A stretch of 64,000 nt of DNA, taken from the NCBI GenBank assembly GCA_935421135.1, contig OW285188.1, positions 24,343,233 to 24,407,232 on the forward strand. The letters run 5' to 3'. A program made the translations under genes and the position numbers. The notes under the pieces were generated by a model. That model ran no database searches. It saw nothing but the letters and a program-made list of their open reading frames with translations, and had not been told where the DNA came from. This document shows, in pieces, positions 52,063-64,000 of the stretch. The stretch's first letter is position 1, and each line of letters starts with the position of its first letter. The DNA is from Bugulina stolonifera. Lineage: Eukaryota; Bryozoa; Gymnolaemata; Cheilostomatida; Bugulidae.

Positions 52063-53507
52063 TTAACTTGAATCACCCAGCTGAACTTACTCTTACTCCT
52101 TCATTCCCTTGACTTTTCTACATATATTCATATTGAGTGTGTAATGAACGGAGTTGTAGAAAAACGTTTTATAACAATAATTTCTAAGCTACTTAAAGTA
52201 AAATAACTACCATCATAGACATATATTCATCATTTTTATAAAACTATTATTTATGGTAAAACCGTCAAATTTTACCAGTTTTTGCGGTTCATCACGCGAA
52301 GGCAATCTTTTAATACCCTTCCTGACTACCATTGGTTGAGCCGCAACATTATAACCAATTATACCTCACATTAGTAACGTAGTTGCATGTACAAGGATGT
52401 CTAATCCCGACTACTATTTCCAAAGTGGTGTAGTGCCACTTTTACTAGTTGTTGTAAAGAATACAATGACCAATGCGGAGCCGTTTACTATGAACAGCTC
52501 TGGACCAATGGAAACCCTGTGCGTTATTTTTGTTTATATTGCGGTTTCTGAACACGTGGGAGGAGTGAGTATTGCTTCCCATCAATCCAACAATCACTTT
52601 GCACTCATACCAAAGTTACTAGCAAGGAGTAACTTTGCTCATACCATAGTTCTATGCTCTCATATTATTCAGATACTCAGTACGCCGAGTATGTGTCAGT
52701 ATAACATATAAGAAAATAATATTTCCATTTCTGAAAGGTGAGTACATCGATTAAATAAACAATCAGTTCAGTTGGCTTTGTGAAACAAATGTTTATAATA
52801 TTTACAATTACATTTATTGAGGTTTTCTGAGGGTTTACAAATCACACTCGCTAAAAGTAACTTGTTGACCATACACACATGCACATATATATATTTATGT
52901 TAATGCTATTTTACGTACCGGAGTGTTTCTGCATAAATTGACTACTGATAATCAAATATCAATGTTTATTTTTATATTTAATATATTGTTATTATCATTA
53001 TTTTGAAAATAATGTAACTATAAATGATGTCTAATGGTAGACTAATAAGTAATAGCAACAAGTTGTGTATGACCAATGACCATATAATAATAATGCAATG
53101 GAACTCAATTTATAGTAGGCTTAGGCCCTACTAACTAGGCCTACGTAATAATAATCACTGCATAATTAACAAACAAAATCAAAGTAGGCTACTCCATTGC
53201 TATAATATTGTTCTTTGTACTCCATCATGTAATGTTACTCAAACAATAGTGCTATTGTACTCAAAGATTTCCTCTATTTTGCTCTTAATATTTTTTAGGC
53301 TGTACATGTAGTATATTATAAATATAGCATATTTGTGCTGCAAACACTGTTAACAGGTGTATGTATATGTAAGTAAGCATGGCAATTATTTTTGAAAATT
53401 TTTATAGATCTATGTAGTTCCGCATTATGCTAATGAAATTTTACTGACCTATAATACTAACCTAGGCCTACATGTATTTTTGTATGTATTTTACTTTTCT
53501 TTGACAG

Positions 53508-56500
53508 ATATTTACTGCAAGTTGTTCAGCTATGTTTAACAGGTAGCATTATGTCAAGGAGAAAGCAACAAAATCCGAAGCCATTGAAATGTGAATGTAA
53601 GTATCATAATATTGTATTATTCTGATAATAAAAATGTAGGCCTATATCAGTGTCCTCATATAGGCGCCATCTCTGGTGGTTTTAATCCATTTTCTTCACT
53701 CATTTTCTTCATGTTAATGAGTGTAGCCTACTAGTAGAATAGTCAATAAGTAGAGAATATGCAGGTTGTCATTGCATCGTGTACAATCTCTAGAAACATC
53801 TCCCAGACTGGCTAATCACTTGGTTCACTCTCTCTTAGAAAATAAAATAATAAATTATTTATCTGATATTCATTGTCTGAGTTAAACATATCTCGGGCGA
53901 GAGTAATTATAGCACTGCCAGATTCATGCATGATAACAAAGTTCATATTTAACAAGCAAGAATAGAGCTTACATACATCACACATTTAATTGATGTGTGT
54001 ACAACAGAGTCATATCAGAATACACAGTCAAGATACGATGTTATCAACGAATGTCAAACCTTATCTCAAACTTCTAACAGTCAAATTACTTTTCATAAAT
54101 TTCTATACAAAATACTATCTCAGGTTCTATGATAGTAATGTTCCATTCGTAATGATTCTATGTTATAGATACTGGTATGACTTTATACTGCGTTATTCAG
54201 TCTTATCTTTTTGCCTTAAGTTATTTGTATGAGATAGGCTAATATAACTAATACATATTCTTATATTTTATTATGAAAATACATAATACATGCTTATGTA
54301 ATTGCTGTGATTGGTGGCTGGTGTAAAATTACTGTGTCACAGTATCAGTTCATGGTAGTGAGATGTGCAAACTTTTATCAATTTTGATCTTCATGTAAGC
54401 CAACTAGGAATGCGTATGTTCCCTGATATATAATAATCTCATGTAGTGTTTGTATGCCCATCAAAACTATGGTTTCTATAGAGTAACATGTTGATGAACT
54501 AATAGATTAAACATGCAATATAGATTTCCTCTGCTGATAGTATAGAAAGGAGACAACAGATTCAAATAGTACTTACGTACAGCAATACGTTTTACCATAT
54601 AAGCCATATTTTCATCAATCACTTGTGAGAATCGCGAACCCCCATCTCTCTGCTTCTCTACTGGCTGACTTCCTGCTGCCACTGCAATGTTATAGATCTC
54701 CATTGTTATGATAATGTTGATAGTTTTGTTTATTATAATTTCCCATTCAATCACCTTGCCACTAGGAGAATTAGAACTCTAGAACTCTTGAATTAGAGTT
54801 GGCTTCTTTCACCTAGTATGTTCATATTTCTCGAATTACCCACTTTCAATGTTACAAATAGAATACATACATAGAATTTGTTCCACTTGTTTTTGTAAAA
54901 TACAGATGATGAGGCGAGCCCAGGAGAGCTGTCTAAAGAAGTTGTAGTAGATGGTGGTGGAACTAAAATAAGGAAAAATGATGAAGCTGGGGCTAGTGAA
55001 GAACCACCCACACACATATCTCCTGTGCACTCACCATCACATGGCCATGGTCAGTTTGAATCGCCTATAACAGTGAAGCATGAACCTGATAGTCCGGGTC
55101 CTACAGTACAGCCATCTGATCCAGCTGAATTGGACATCCTTAATGTTGCTCTTCCCACAACCATCTCGCCGGAACCCAGTCTAGAGCATGTGTTGGGTAT
55201 CCCAGAGGACGCCCCTCTGAAAGTTCAGAGATCTGCAGATGGTAATTCCACACTGCTGTAGGCTACTGTGCTGTGCATATACAGTGCATGCGTAGAAGTC
55301 ATCAGACAGGTTCTTTGTTGTAATAAGTGTGATAATGCTGCAATATAGTTGGTTATCTGCCATTTTTATCGCTACAGCGCCGAATTAGTTGTAATGCAAA
55401 CACTTATCGCACTTAAGATGTTTGTTAAACTTGTGTAATTAATGCTGATGCAACCACAGTTCAATGAGGATGTCCCAGTATCTTCATACACATAGCACCC
55501 GCCAATGTACAGTGTACATCTATATTATTTTGTAATACTAACTTCACTCGCTGTCAAAAGTTATTTTGTATTAGATACATGTACCAGGTAGTAAACCCAA
55601 TATATAATCGAGTTCCAAGTTTCAACAATATTGTTTTAGGCTGGTATAAGATTTTATCAGCGAAGCATATCACAGCCGGAGCTGGGTTGGATCCACTCAG
55701 AGCTCAGAAGATTGAACCACCTGAAGACGAGGTTGTGATTAAAGAGAACCCACAAATTGTTTCTGTGAGTAGATGATGCTAATACACAATGTATATGTGA
55801 ATTATTTCCTTTTCTAAAAAGAAACAAATCTATTTGAATAAATAAATACACGGACACGGCAGCAGGGAGAGCGAAAGGGGGAGAGGGAGAGAGAGCTCTA
55901 CTCGTCCAAGAAGCTCGGTAAACGCTTGAAACAGAGCAATGGTGTAAATGCTCAAGTAGTAGCCTACATTGTGTGCTAGGTAGCCATGCATGAAAGGGGA
56001 AGTAAAGAGATTTCAAGGCAGCAATCTGATGTGCAAGTTAGCTCATGTCCGATATTTAGCCAGCTTGGAGTGTCACACATTGCTCTACTCAATCGGATGT
56101 TAGCTAGATTGTACAGCTGTGATAATATCTGGTATCAGTACTGCACTGCCGTTATTCTCACATATCTTTCCCTCCGTCACCATAATTATAAGAAGCTCGT
56201 ATCTCCTTGCAGACTGTGGGAGTTTGAGATAAGGAACATCTGATGCCTTAGATATGCCCTCTCATATCAGTACCTATGTTAATCTGCCTCCCATAAAGGT
56301 TCTCTGCGCACCCAGCTCCCCCTCTTCAACTGCGACTTAGTTCTATAATTATATTGCCCTACCCATATGCCAAACCCCATCCCTTTGGATAAAAGCTGAC
56401 AAGATGTTGTCCTTATCACTGTGTTGATAAATATATGGCTAATATAAATGTAGTTTTGACAGACATCTTACAACCAAAAGTGGTGCCATAGATATCCACA

Positions 56501-59500
56501 TATCTTACCAGTTGTGATAGGCAGTTAGCAACAACAAAGCCTTGTTTTGTCACTTAGTACTGATAAAACTAATAAATTTTCTACTTGTTGATGATTTGTA
56601 TGATAAGCGGCCCTGCTGCGCGCTAAAATATCTTATCTATGTTGGTAATAATCTCAAATAACTGTTGGAGTTTTGATATTTCTGTTTAAAACATATTGAG
56701 AAACTGATTAGGAAATGTATAATTCTGTTATAACAAGTAATAAAGATAGTGGTATCAGTAAACACGGGTAATAGCCAAGTAATTATGGTATATTAGATCT
56801 TCTATTTATAACTACTTTCTCCTCTTTTCTTGTTTCGAATATGAATATATTTATTACAATTACTATTACAGTTTGTGCATGCAGAAGGCAAAGTGTTCTT
56901 CCAGCTGGAAGCGTCAATGAATTGTGGATGGCTGAAATATCTGGGTGCTCCTTCGCAGACAGAAAGAGCTAACCTGAGAATTGATTACGTTGGTCAGTGG
57001 ATATTATTATCACATACGGCTTTACTTTAGGGTCGTAAATTTTCCTGTAAACCTATAACACGTTATATATAATATATGAAATAATATATATTATATAATT
57101 CTAATATATATGATGGTAAGTTGAATATAGATAGCATATAGAATATCGCTGCAATATTAGAATTTAGTATGCTATAGGCTAAAGTACTGTTTTGTAGCGT
57201 CTAGCAATATTCATCATCGCAATCACTTCTCTCTTACTCGCTACTCGTGTATCTATCAATTCAATCTCTCAGATCAACTCAGAACAACACATGGCCCATT
57301 AGGTTACAAGTTGCTATTCAATACCATTCTTTTGACCATTGCATATATTTTCTGTATACAGAGTTATCAGGCATCAAAATGTCTAGATATTATATAGATT
57401 ATCTCAGGTTGCCAGAGAAGATCTATGTGATAACTAGGTCCTTCAGTGCAACTCGATATACACATCTCATCTCTTTGATTTCATGATTAACATTTCATAT
57501 CACGTCCAACTCCAGTGCTGTTGATGTCGTCGTACATAGATGGGTGACAGGTTCTCACTTGATAAAACCTAATTGTACCACTTATATAAAGATACTTATT
57601 TGAGATAGTGAGATATAGTGGGTGGGCTGGGTCTTCACCTTTCTATCTCTTGACCGTAGTTGAGTCATTACATGCCTCAGACTGGCCGGTACTCTTCCGG
57701 CACGAGGCTGTGTAATCACTCCATGATTAGCAGGGGTATTGGTATGCATGTGTGTTTCTATATCTCGCTATCACAACGTACCTTAGAGTAGCCCAAGCCA
57801 ACTGAATCCAGACCAACAAACAAGTATATGTACTATAACACATACAGTAGATAGCACATTATTGGATAATTATATATTTTTCAACAATATTCTATAAAAA
57901 TATGTGTACCTAGTCTTTTAGAATATATTTCACTTAGGTTGATTATCGGATGACTAGGGTAATTAGATAATTCCCATTTCTACACCTACTTTAAATGATT
58001 GTGTAATTCTCACCACTAGACTAGAATGAGATGACTTGAGTGTTCAGGTGCTCTGCCAACACTATATTCATGTGTCACTACACTCTGTTTTGATCTTTTT
58101 GATTGGAGACAAGATAACTTTGTAATCTTTATTGAGATCTTGACACTGTAGCTCTGGCTAGACAATGCAGGGAGTGTAAATGTAAACATACATGTGCAGC
58201 ATGTGCTATATTCTGTACACTTGCATCTAAATCTAGGAAACACTCTTGCACCCTGCAAGTAGACCTACATGCGCATCACACTTCTATATATATACCATGC
58301 GTGTAACTTGTGTGTAACCTGAAAAAGTCAAATATGCAAAATTAATGTAAAGTATATTAGTTATTTATCATTATTGCCAGTTTTAACACTAAATTGTTAC
58401 TCCTAAGCATTCTTTGATCTCAATTAGGCATGCATGAAATTTGAACCTTGTACATATAATTATGTATGTACAATCAATGATGCACCCAAGTATTCACTAG
58501 TATCTGATTGGTTGGCCAAAACTCCCTCACTGGCTAAAGCTCTAACACTACATGTAGGTCTATGTTGACTTCTATTTCTATCTCTTATCAGACGGCCATT
58601 TTCATGCAGATTCTACAATTTCCATCTGCATGGTTATCTTTCCTTTAGTTTCCCTCTTGCCATTTTATTAATAATATTATGATACTTTTGGCCTTACTTT
58701 TGTCACCAACTTCTATCCCTCATCAACTGCTAGTAAGTAGTGTGACATACAGGTAATACTTCTACTATGAAAATTAATTTGTTGGAATGCTGTATACTTT
58801 TTAGTAATACAAAGGTTATTGAAAATACGGACAGATGTGAACATGTATATGTACCATGTATTGTACAGTATTTAAGCATATTATTAGTATATTTTAGAAA
58901 TAAAATAAAATGTGAAAGTTATGAGACTGCAGTAGCCTATCTGTAACTACTATACATATGACATACAGACTGTAACTAACCTAACTCCGTGCATGTATGT
59001 GCCTACACCTACGGAAAAAGCTGATGTGCGATATACATCGCTAGACTACCATCTGATCACATGCTCTCATGTGTGTTCATGCTGCTAAAAACTATCACAT
59101 TACATATATCATTAATTGAATACCCAAGACATCTGATATGAGGTTCTGGAATGCAGGCTGAATATTCATGTTGATGTTGTTGAAATTAAAATTAGCTCAA
59201 GTTATAGTGGATTCTAAACACCTTAAACAATAGTTTATTAGTGAAATATTTGAGTCGCAGATCAAAGAAAATTTGGTGGTGTACCTTATAGGCGTTTAAT
59301 AGGCTTACATGAATAAGGTACAACTTTCTAGTCACATATTTCAGAAGCATTGCTTCATATCTAAAGGTATTGTTATGGTTCACAATACAGGAAAGCAGCT
59401 GTGGGTAAAGGTGATACAGAATCTGTCAGAGGGGGAACAACTCATTGCTGAGTTCTGTGAACCAAGTCAGCCTCAGATCACCACTGCTCCTCCAGAGGAT

Positions 59501-62500
59501 GTGGAGACGACTCGAACACCCTCTCCAACCATTAAGCCAATTCGGAAAAAAGGCTATATTGACTCTCAAGGTATCTGTGGCAAATAGATAATTATGTTCT
59601 ACCTGGTTCTACAGTGTATATTCTCAATTTTTATGCAGTTTATTTTTTGTTTTTGCATTGTATAATGCAACCTAATTTTCCCATTTTTGGGGCTATTTAT
59701 GCGCAGAGTGATGGTATAGCGTTTATTTACTGATAGTGATATAGTAGGTGACTGTAATGGTTCGTTTTAATACTACAAATATGCCTGCGGACTCGTGCGT
59801 CATGACATGACTGATGCCTAGCCGTGACCAGCTAGTGTGCTGTCAATGTTGAAGGCTGCCAGCTTGTATTACTGCTTATCTCTCTCTCTTTATTGTACAC
59901 TCCATCAGTTATCTTCTCAACTGCTGATAAGGGACTCAATTTTCTAATTTATTTTGAAATGTTGCTATCTGTATGTGGTCTTTTATCTCTCAATTCTCAA
60001 GTACATCCAACTTTAATTTGTTTCCTATCTTATGGGATATTATAGGGGAGACTCAGTACCCTTGCACAATGTGTGGAATACAGTTCAGGAACCCCAACAC
60101 ACTTATGGCTCACAAGAAACATTATTGTTCTAAACCCAATACAACATCTGCCTCTAACATCACTGATCAAGGTTAGATATGCAGTACTCTTCTTCATAAA
60201 ATTGCTATCTATAGCACATCTTATTTAGCTTTATTGATAGAATGTACATTAGGACTAATTTCTTAGGATTTAATGAAGCACAATTATACACTCCATCCAG
60301 ACCACCAATCACAGAAATATTGTAGGCACAGGGGAGATAAGGTCATCGTTATGTGAAGGAAATAGATTTAGGGAACTGTGCAAGTCAAGTAATAATATGA
60401 GTTACAGAGGCCCGCCTCCAGGACACACATGTGTAAGGAGAAGTGATTATTACACAGCAGCGTGATAGAATAAACGGGTCAATGTGGGGACAATTCCATT
60501 GTCTATTTTGTTTGCTAGTAAAATAATAGTGATAGTAAATTATAGTCTGCGTGTTGTAATCTCACAACTCCATCTGCAATACTATTTCATTATCTGTTTA
60601 GATATAAAATACTTCTACATTGTTCATTTGATTATAATAGTTGTCCACACTCCACAAAATACTGTGACTTTAGACTTTTGGAATGTGGACGATATTATCA
60701 GTCCCCACAGTATGTGCTAATAATCACTGTATGCTCTTATCAAATAAACATCTCATGATCAAGTAATATTATATATTATACATTATATTATAGTATTGTT
60801 ATTATATTATTGTAATGGTTTGATGTGCCTAGCTTTAACTAGTCCTAGAACAGTAGGTGATACATATCAGTTGTTAATAGCTTTCATTCCAATTAAGGCT
60901 GTGACAAATCCACGAATCCGGATCCGATTCCAAATCCTTAGGCACGGTTCCGAATCTCGGTTCCAAAATGCTCAGGTTCGAATCCAACATTTTAAAGTTT
61001 TTGTTATTTTTTGTAGCAATTATTTATAAAATTATTTAATTATTAATAAAAAATGTTGAACAAAATGTCCTCATCTACAAACTAACAGTGAATAGCAGAT
61101 GAAATATGCTTATACAGTTTGATTACATGGTTTATTTGGTGACAAAAAATATTGAATTTGTTAAAACGAGTAATTCCACGCGGAATCGTTTAGGAATCGG
61201 AATCGAGAATCTGCATGGTGTCAGGAATCAGAATCGTCAGATTCGAAAATTTTTGGATTCGTTCCAGCCCTAATTCCAATACTATAAACTGATAGCAAAG
61301 TACCTGTAATTACCTGCCTACCATTTGTTTAAATGTGCATGTGTTATAATGTACTTATATAATGGTAACACAGGCCATGTTAACTGCTAAGTTTTAGATT
61401 TTAGCCTGGAATATCTGGCAAACTTGATTTACTCTAAGAACAATTCATTAATATTGTCATGCTTGGATTTAAGATGTTGATGTATATTGTATATAGGCGA
61501 TACTATAATACTAATATCATTTACTAGTATCATATATATATCGTATATATTCATTTAAATGCTGTACATGTATTCGCAGACTCGAGGTCTACCAGCAGTG
61601 TAACCAGTGAAGGGAAGGAGAGTTCTTCAGAGAATATCCAGCAGACGGCTTACATCTGTCTTCTCTGCAAGTACATGTCCCTCACTAAGGCTGATATGAA
61701 GGCCCATGTCAAGGATAAACACAAGAATGACAACTCCTCATCTACTACTGCATCAGGTATACATGTAGCTACAGTACTAGCAGGTGCTAGCATGAGCTTG
61801 TAAAGTGCCTGTTGATACGATGAAAATCTCTGCTCTCTTTATGTTGTGATATAAATTGTTGCTTCAATTTTGCAATATTTAATGCAATCAACTCTATGAC
61901 ACAGAAAATTAAATGTTTTTTGACGTAAAACATAAACATTTACAATGCATTTACATATTGCATGATTTAACGTATGGAGTAGAGATAAGAATCTACATGA
62001 AGTACAATTACAGCAGGCGCTACTCAGCTCCATGAGAGATTTGATAGTTTCCTACTCACAAGGCATCACTGTGTAGCCTTCCTATAAGAAAGGAAATAAT
62101 AATACACATGTTTATGGGAAAAGAAATGTTGGTACAAATTTTGATCCTTTACGCAATGATGCCTTTTCCTTAAGATGTACAACCCCATGTATGGTTATCG
62201 ATCTATTCTTAAAACTGTCATCTTGTATTTGTCTTGATCATCTGCAAGCTGAATTGGATATTTGCCAAGTAGTGCCATATAGCAAGCTGTGATTCACGCA
62301 ATTTCCCATTTTCCAAACTCTTTAAAGTTGATTCTCGTTGCCATAACATTTTAGTGTTTATAATTCTAACAGGTTCCAATGTCGGCAGCAGTGTTGCTAG
62401 CAGTAGTGTAGATAAAACTTACTGTGAGCACTGTGAGATTCACTTTAAGAAACCCGAGTCATATCAGGCACACAAACAGCACTACTGTAAAAGCCGCACA

Positions 62501-62581
62501 AACACTCAGTCACCAAGATCTGACCATGGAGGGAGTCAAAGTGTCTCACAGCCTACATCTCCCGTTTCTCCAAAATCTAAG
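53508..62581 (+). CDS. ZFPM: Friend of GATA (FOG/ZFPM) zinc-finger cofactor, 5' part
   Basis: Coding exons: 53551-53596, 54906-55241, 55640-55764, 56872-56992, 59391-59570, 60046-60171, 61580-61756, 62373-62581; 440 codons, all phases consistent, continuing past the right edge. A 5'UTR part probably begins at 53508 after TTTCTTTGACAG. FOG proteins bind the N-terminal finger of GATA factors and recruit NuRD and CtBP. The start MSRRKQQNPKPLK matches the NuRD-recruiting MSRRKQ N-terminus shared by FOG, SALL and BCL11. Residues about 128-250 form a PR (SET-like) domain (GWLKYLGAP, then LWVKVIQNLSEGEQLIAEF). Finger 1 is C2HC (C276, C279, H292, C297; HKKHYC end), finger 2 is C2H2 (C338 to H359), finger 3 is C2HC (C388 to C409). 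Residues 72-79, VKHEPDSP, match a phosphorylation-dependent sumoylation motif. The remaining fingers must lie downstream of the window. Confidence 0.93.
57601..57775. repeat. Inverted repeat flanking a GC-richer segment in a FOG intron
   Basis: TGAGATAGTGAGATATAG at 57601-57618 pairs with 57758-57775 (16 of 18 positions). The enclosed segment is richer in GC than the surrounding intron and contains a local foldback (CCGGTACTCTTCCGG). It may be a MITE relict or a structured intronic RNA. No snoRNA or snRNA boxes were recognised. It lies in the FOG intron between coding exons 4 and 5. Confidence 0.5.
60894..61272. mobile_element. Non-autonomous hAT-type element with 8-bp TSD
   Basis: The perfect 8-bp duplication ATTCCAAT flanks the element at 60886-60893 and 61273-61280. 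The ends are imperfect inverted repeats: left TAAGGCTGTGACAAATCC, right (reverse complement) TAGGGCTGGAACGAATCC. An 8-bp target duplication and a TAGGGCTG-type end point to the hAT superfamily. The interior is built of GGAATCG/CGATTCC-like strings in both orientations and encodes no transposase. It is inserted in the FOG intron between coding exons 6 and 7. Confidence 0.88.
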
Positions 62582-64000
62582 GTTGGTTATCAGTCTACAG
62601 TGACCATCGTCCAATTGTTGTGTGACTCTCTAGCATACTTACGAATATGTCAGAAGAATTCAACATAATATGCTCTAAGTGCGTGCTAGTAGGCCTACAA
62701 TTAACCATAATCTGAAATTTAGGTTAAATGTCTTGAAATTTTGGAAATAATAAATAATTTGCAATGTAGTAAACATATTAGTTATAGACAATATAATAAT
62801 ATACAGAAGTTTTGCTGTATGTAGGCTTAGAGGATAATACTAATCAAAGGTGTTGGTAATATTATTTAGTTATCCACTAAATACGTAATAATTATCCAAT
62901 GATGATGTTAGTAATCGAACTGCATCTATTTACTCGAAGAGTCACACTTCCTATACGCCAATGAGAGGTGCCATGCCGACTAATCACTTCATGAAAGTAA
63001 TTAACGAAACGATAAGTACAGTGATGTACTGGAACTATCAGATATACATTGCATGTACATGTGATGTTACACTGTATTAGTTTAAACGAAAATGGTTAGA
63101 GATCTGTTTGGTGCCAACAACTAGTATTGTGTGAGATCGCACTGAAGCTGTGAAGTGGTTAAAGAAGATACGATCTCTCGCATACAACTTGCCAACTCAA
63201 ATTCAAATGTAGCAGAACTAACTAATGTTACTACCTGGTAGCCTAAGATATACAACAATATTGTATTTTATAAGGGCATCGGCTAATCCGTCACGTATTA
63301 AATGTAACGATAGACCTGGGCTATGCAGACTGTGCAGAAGTCATGTCCGCGCCAATGTGTTGGCTGTTGAACTCCAATGGGTAGCGAGTCACATGTGCTG
63401 GACTCTAGACCTACTGGTCTATGATAAGATGTGTTTAATAAAAGGGAGTTGATAAGTTTGCAGCTGCTATCTCTCAAACCCTTCAAATGATAAGATAATG
63501 GAGCAGTTGCTATGGTTGAACACAGCTATTCAATGCTGTTGCTATAGAGTGCACTATTTCACAGCATGTCTCATGTGATATACAATTACATACAAACTAA
63601 CTTCTAATATCCACTTTATACAAATATTGTTTCTAAAAGATAAAATTCACTATGCTGCTGATAATGATACATGATGACCAATGATTTTACAATGATTTAT
63701 TATATTATTTTGCTAATTAGTGATTAATTAATACAGCAGGATTAAATGCCTGGCCTTGACACAAGGGATAAGTGGAAAACTGAATTCATTAGAAGTTGAT
63801 TGTTATTATTACTGCTTAGGGAATTGTGGTAAATGATGTATTATCTACACAGCATGGGCAGAGACTTGAAGCCCTTATCTCTGTATCAGCAAAGCCAAGA
63901 TCTAAGTGAACATATCTCAAGTACCCAAATTAATAATGTTCTAGAAGAAACAAATTTTAATGTTCCAATAAAGGTTTGGTTCAGTGTTATCTAAAAGATA
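62582..64000 (+). other. Presumed FOG intron running off the window
   Basis: Coding exon 8 of FOG ends at AAG before GTTGGT, a plausible but weak donor. No further exon with finger-like coding was found to the right edge. If the donor is wrong, the frame would read on to the TAA near 62668, which would make a truncated three-finger protein; continuation outside the window is more likely given the family. Confidence 0.5.

Larger units (their letters stand above)
47400..53500. other. Intergenic stretch between two divergent zinc-finger genes
   Basis: The stretch holds the shared repeat core at 49050-49068, a perfect 15-bp hairpin at 49618-49653, a pogo-like element at 50149-50788, an isolated ankyrin-like candidate exon at 51425-51500 and a (CT)n run at 52043-52062. 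The 5' ends of both flanking transcripts must lie here, but I see no unambiguous promoter. A B-box-like string (GGGTTTCAATCC) near 49728 hints at a decayed SINE. Confidence 0.5.

Noticed and set aside
52397..52711. Plus-strand 104-aa ORF upstream of FOG
   Set aside because: No recognisable domain, no splice link to the FOG start exon and no coding bias beyond length. It could be part of an unread 5'UTR but is not supported as protein.
60796..61029. Plus-strand 77-aa ORF
   Set aside because: It runs into the hAT-type element and its Arg/Ile-rich end is a translation of the GATTCC-like repeats.
63225..63452. Plus-strand ORF near the right edge with Cys pairs (CRLC)
   Set aside because: Cysteines lack the matching His/Cys spacing of a zinc finger and there is no acceptor in the FOG phase.

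Overview
The window is nuclear DNA from an animal. It is AT-rich and its genes are split by many GT-AG introns, a large share of which end in TAG. The introns run from tens of bases to a few kilobases, and simple repeats and small non-autonomous DNA transposons are scattered through the rest. SNRK and FOG (ZFPM) are animal families, so this is a metazoan. The compact genes, AT-richness and abundant TACATGTA-type palindromes would suit a sponge or another early-branching animal, but that placement is inference. There are no bacterial-type operons, CRISPR arrays or convincing RNA genes.

Layout: 1-8.3 kb has no supportable gene and holds one 174-bp inverted-repeat element. 8.6-16.3 kb (-) is an SNRK kinase gene in 8 coding exons (856 aa). 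17.1-25.7 kb (-) is SF3B3, the large beta-propeller subunit of the U2 snRNP SF3b complex, in 22 coding exons (1211 aa). 26.55-26.8 kb (+) is a possible first exon of an unidentified membrane protein, divergent from SF3B3. 29.4-38.8 kb (-) is DGAT1 in 14 coding exons (467 aa); its first intron carries a 64-codon ORF. 41.5-47.3 kb (-) is an unclassified protein of about 1250 aa with several C2H2-type fingers, two PxDLS-type (CtBP) motifs and two acidic SUMO-interaction motifs. 47.4-53.5 kb is intergenic and contains a 640-bp pogo-like element and an isolated ankyrin-like candidate exon. 53.5-62.6 kb (+) is the 5' part (440 codons) of a Friend-of-GATA gene with a NuRD-recruitment N-terminus, a PR (SET-like) domain and three fingers. 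It runs off the right edge. A 379-bp hAT-type element with a perfect 8-bp target duplication sits in one of its introns.

For SNRK, SF3B3, DGAT1 and FOG I read exon boundaries by hand; phases are consistent at every junction and the reconstructed lengths are close to the vertebrate proteins recalled from family knowledge (human SF3B3 1217 aa, DGAT1 488 aa, SNRK 765 aa). The genes have separate jobs (signalling, splicing, lipid synthesis, transcription). The only functional theme between neighbours is that the zinc-finger gene and FOG, which are head-to-head, both look like transcriptional co-repressors.
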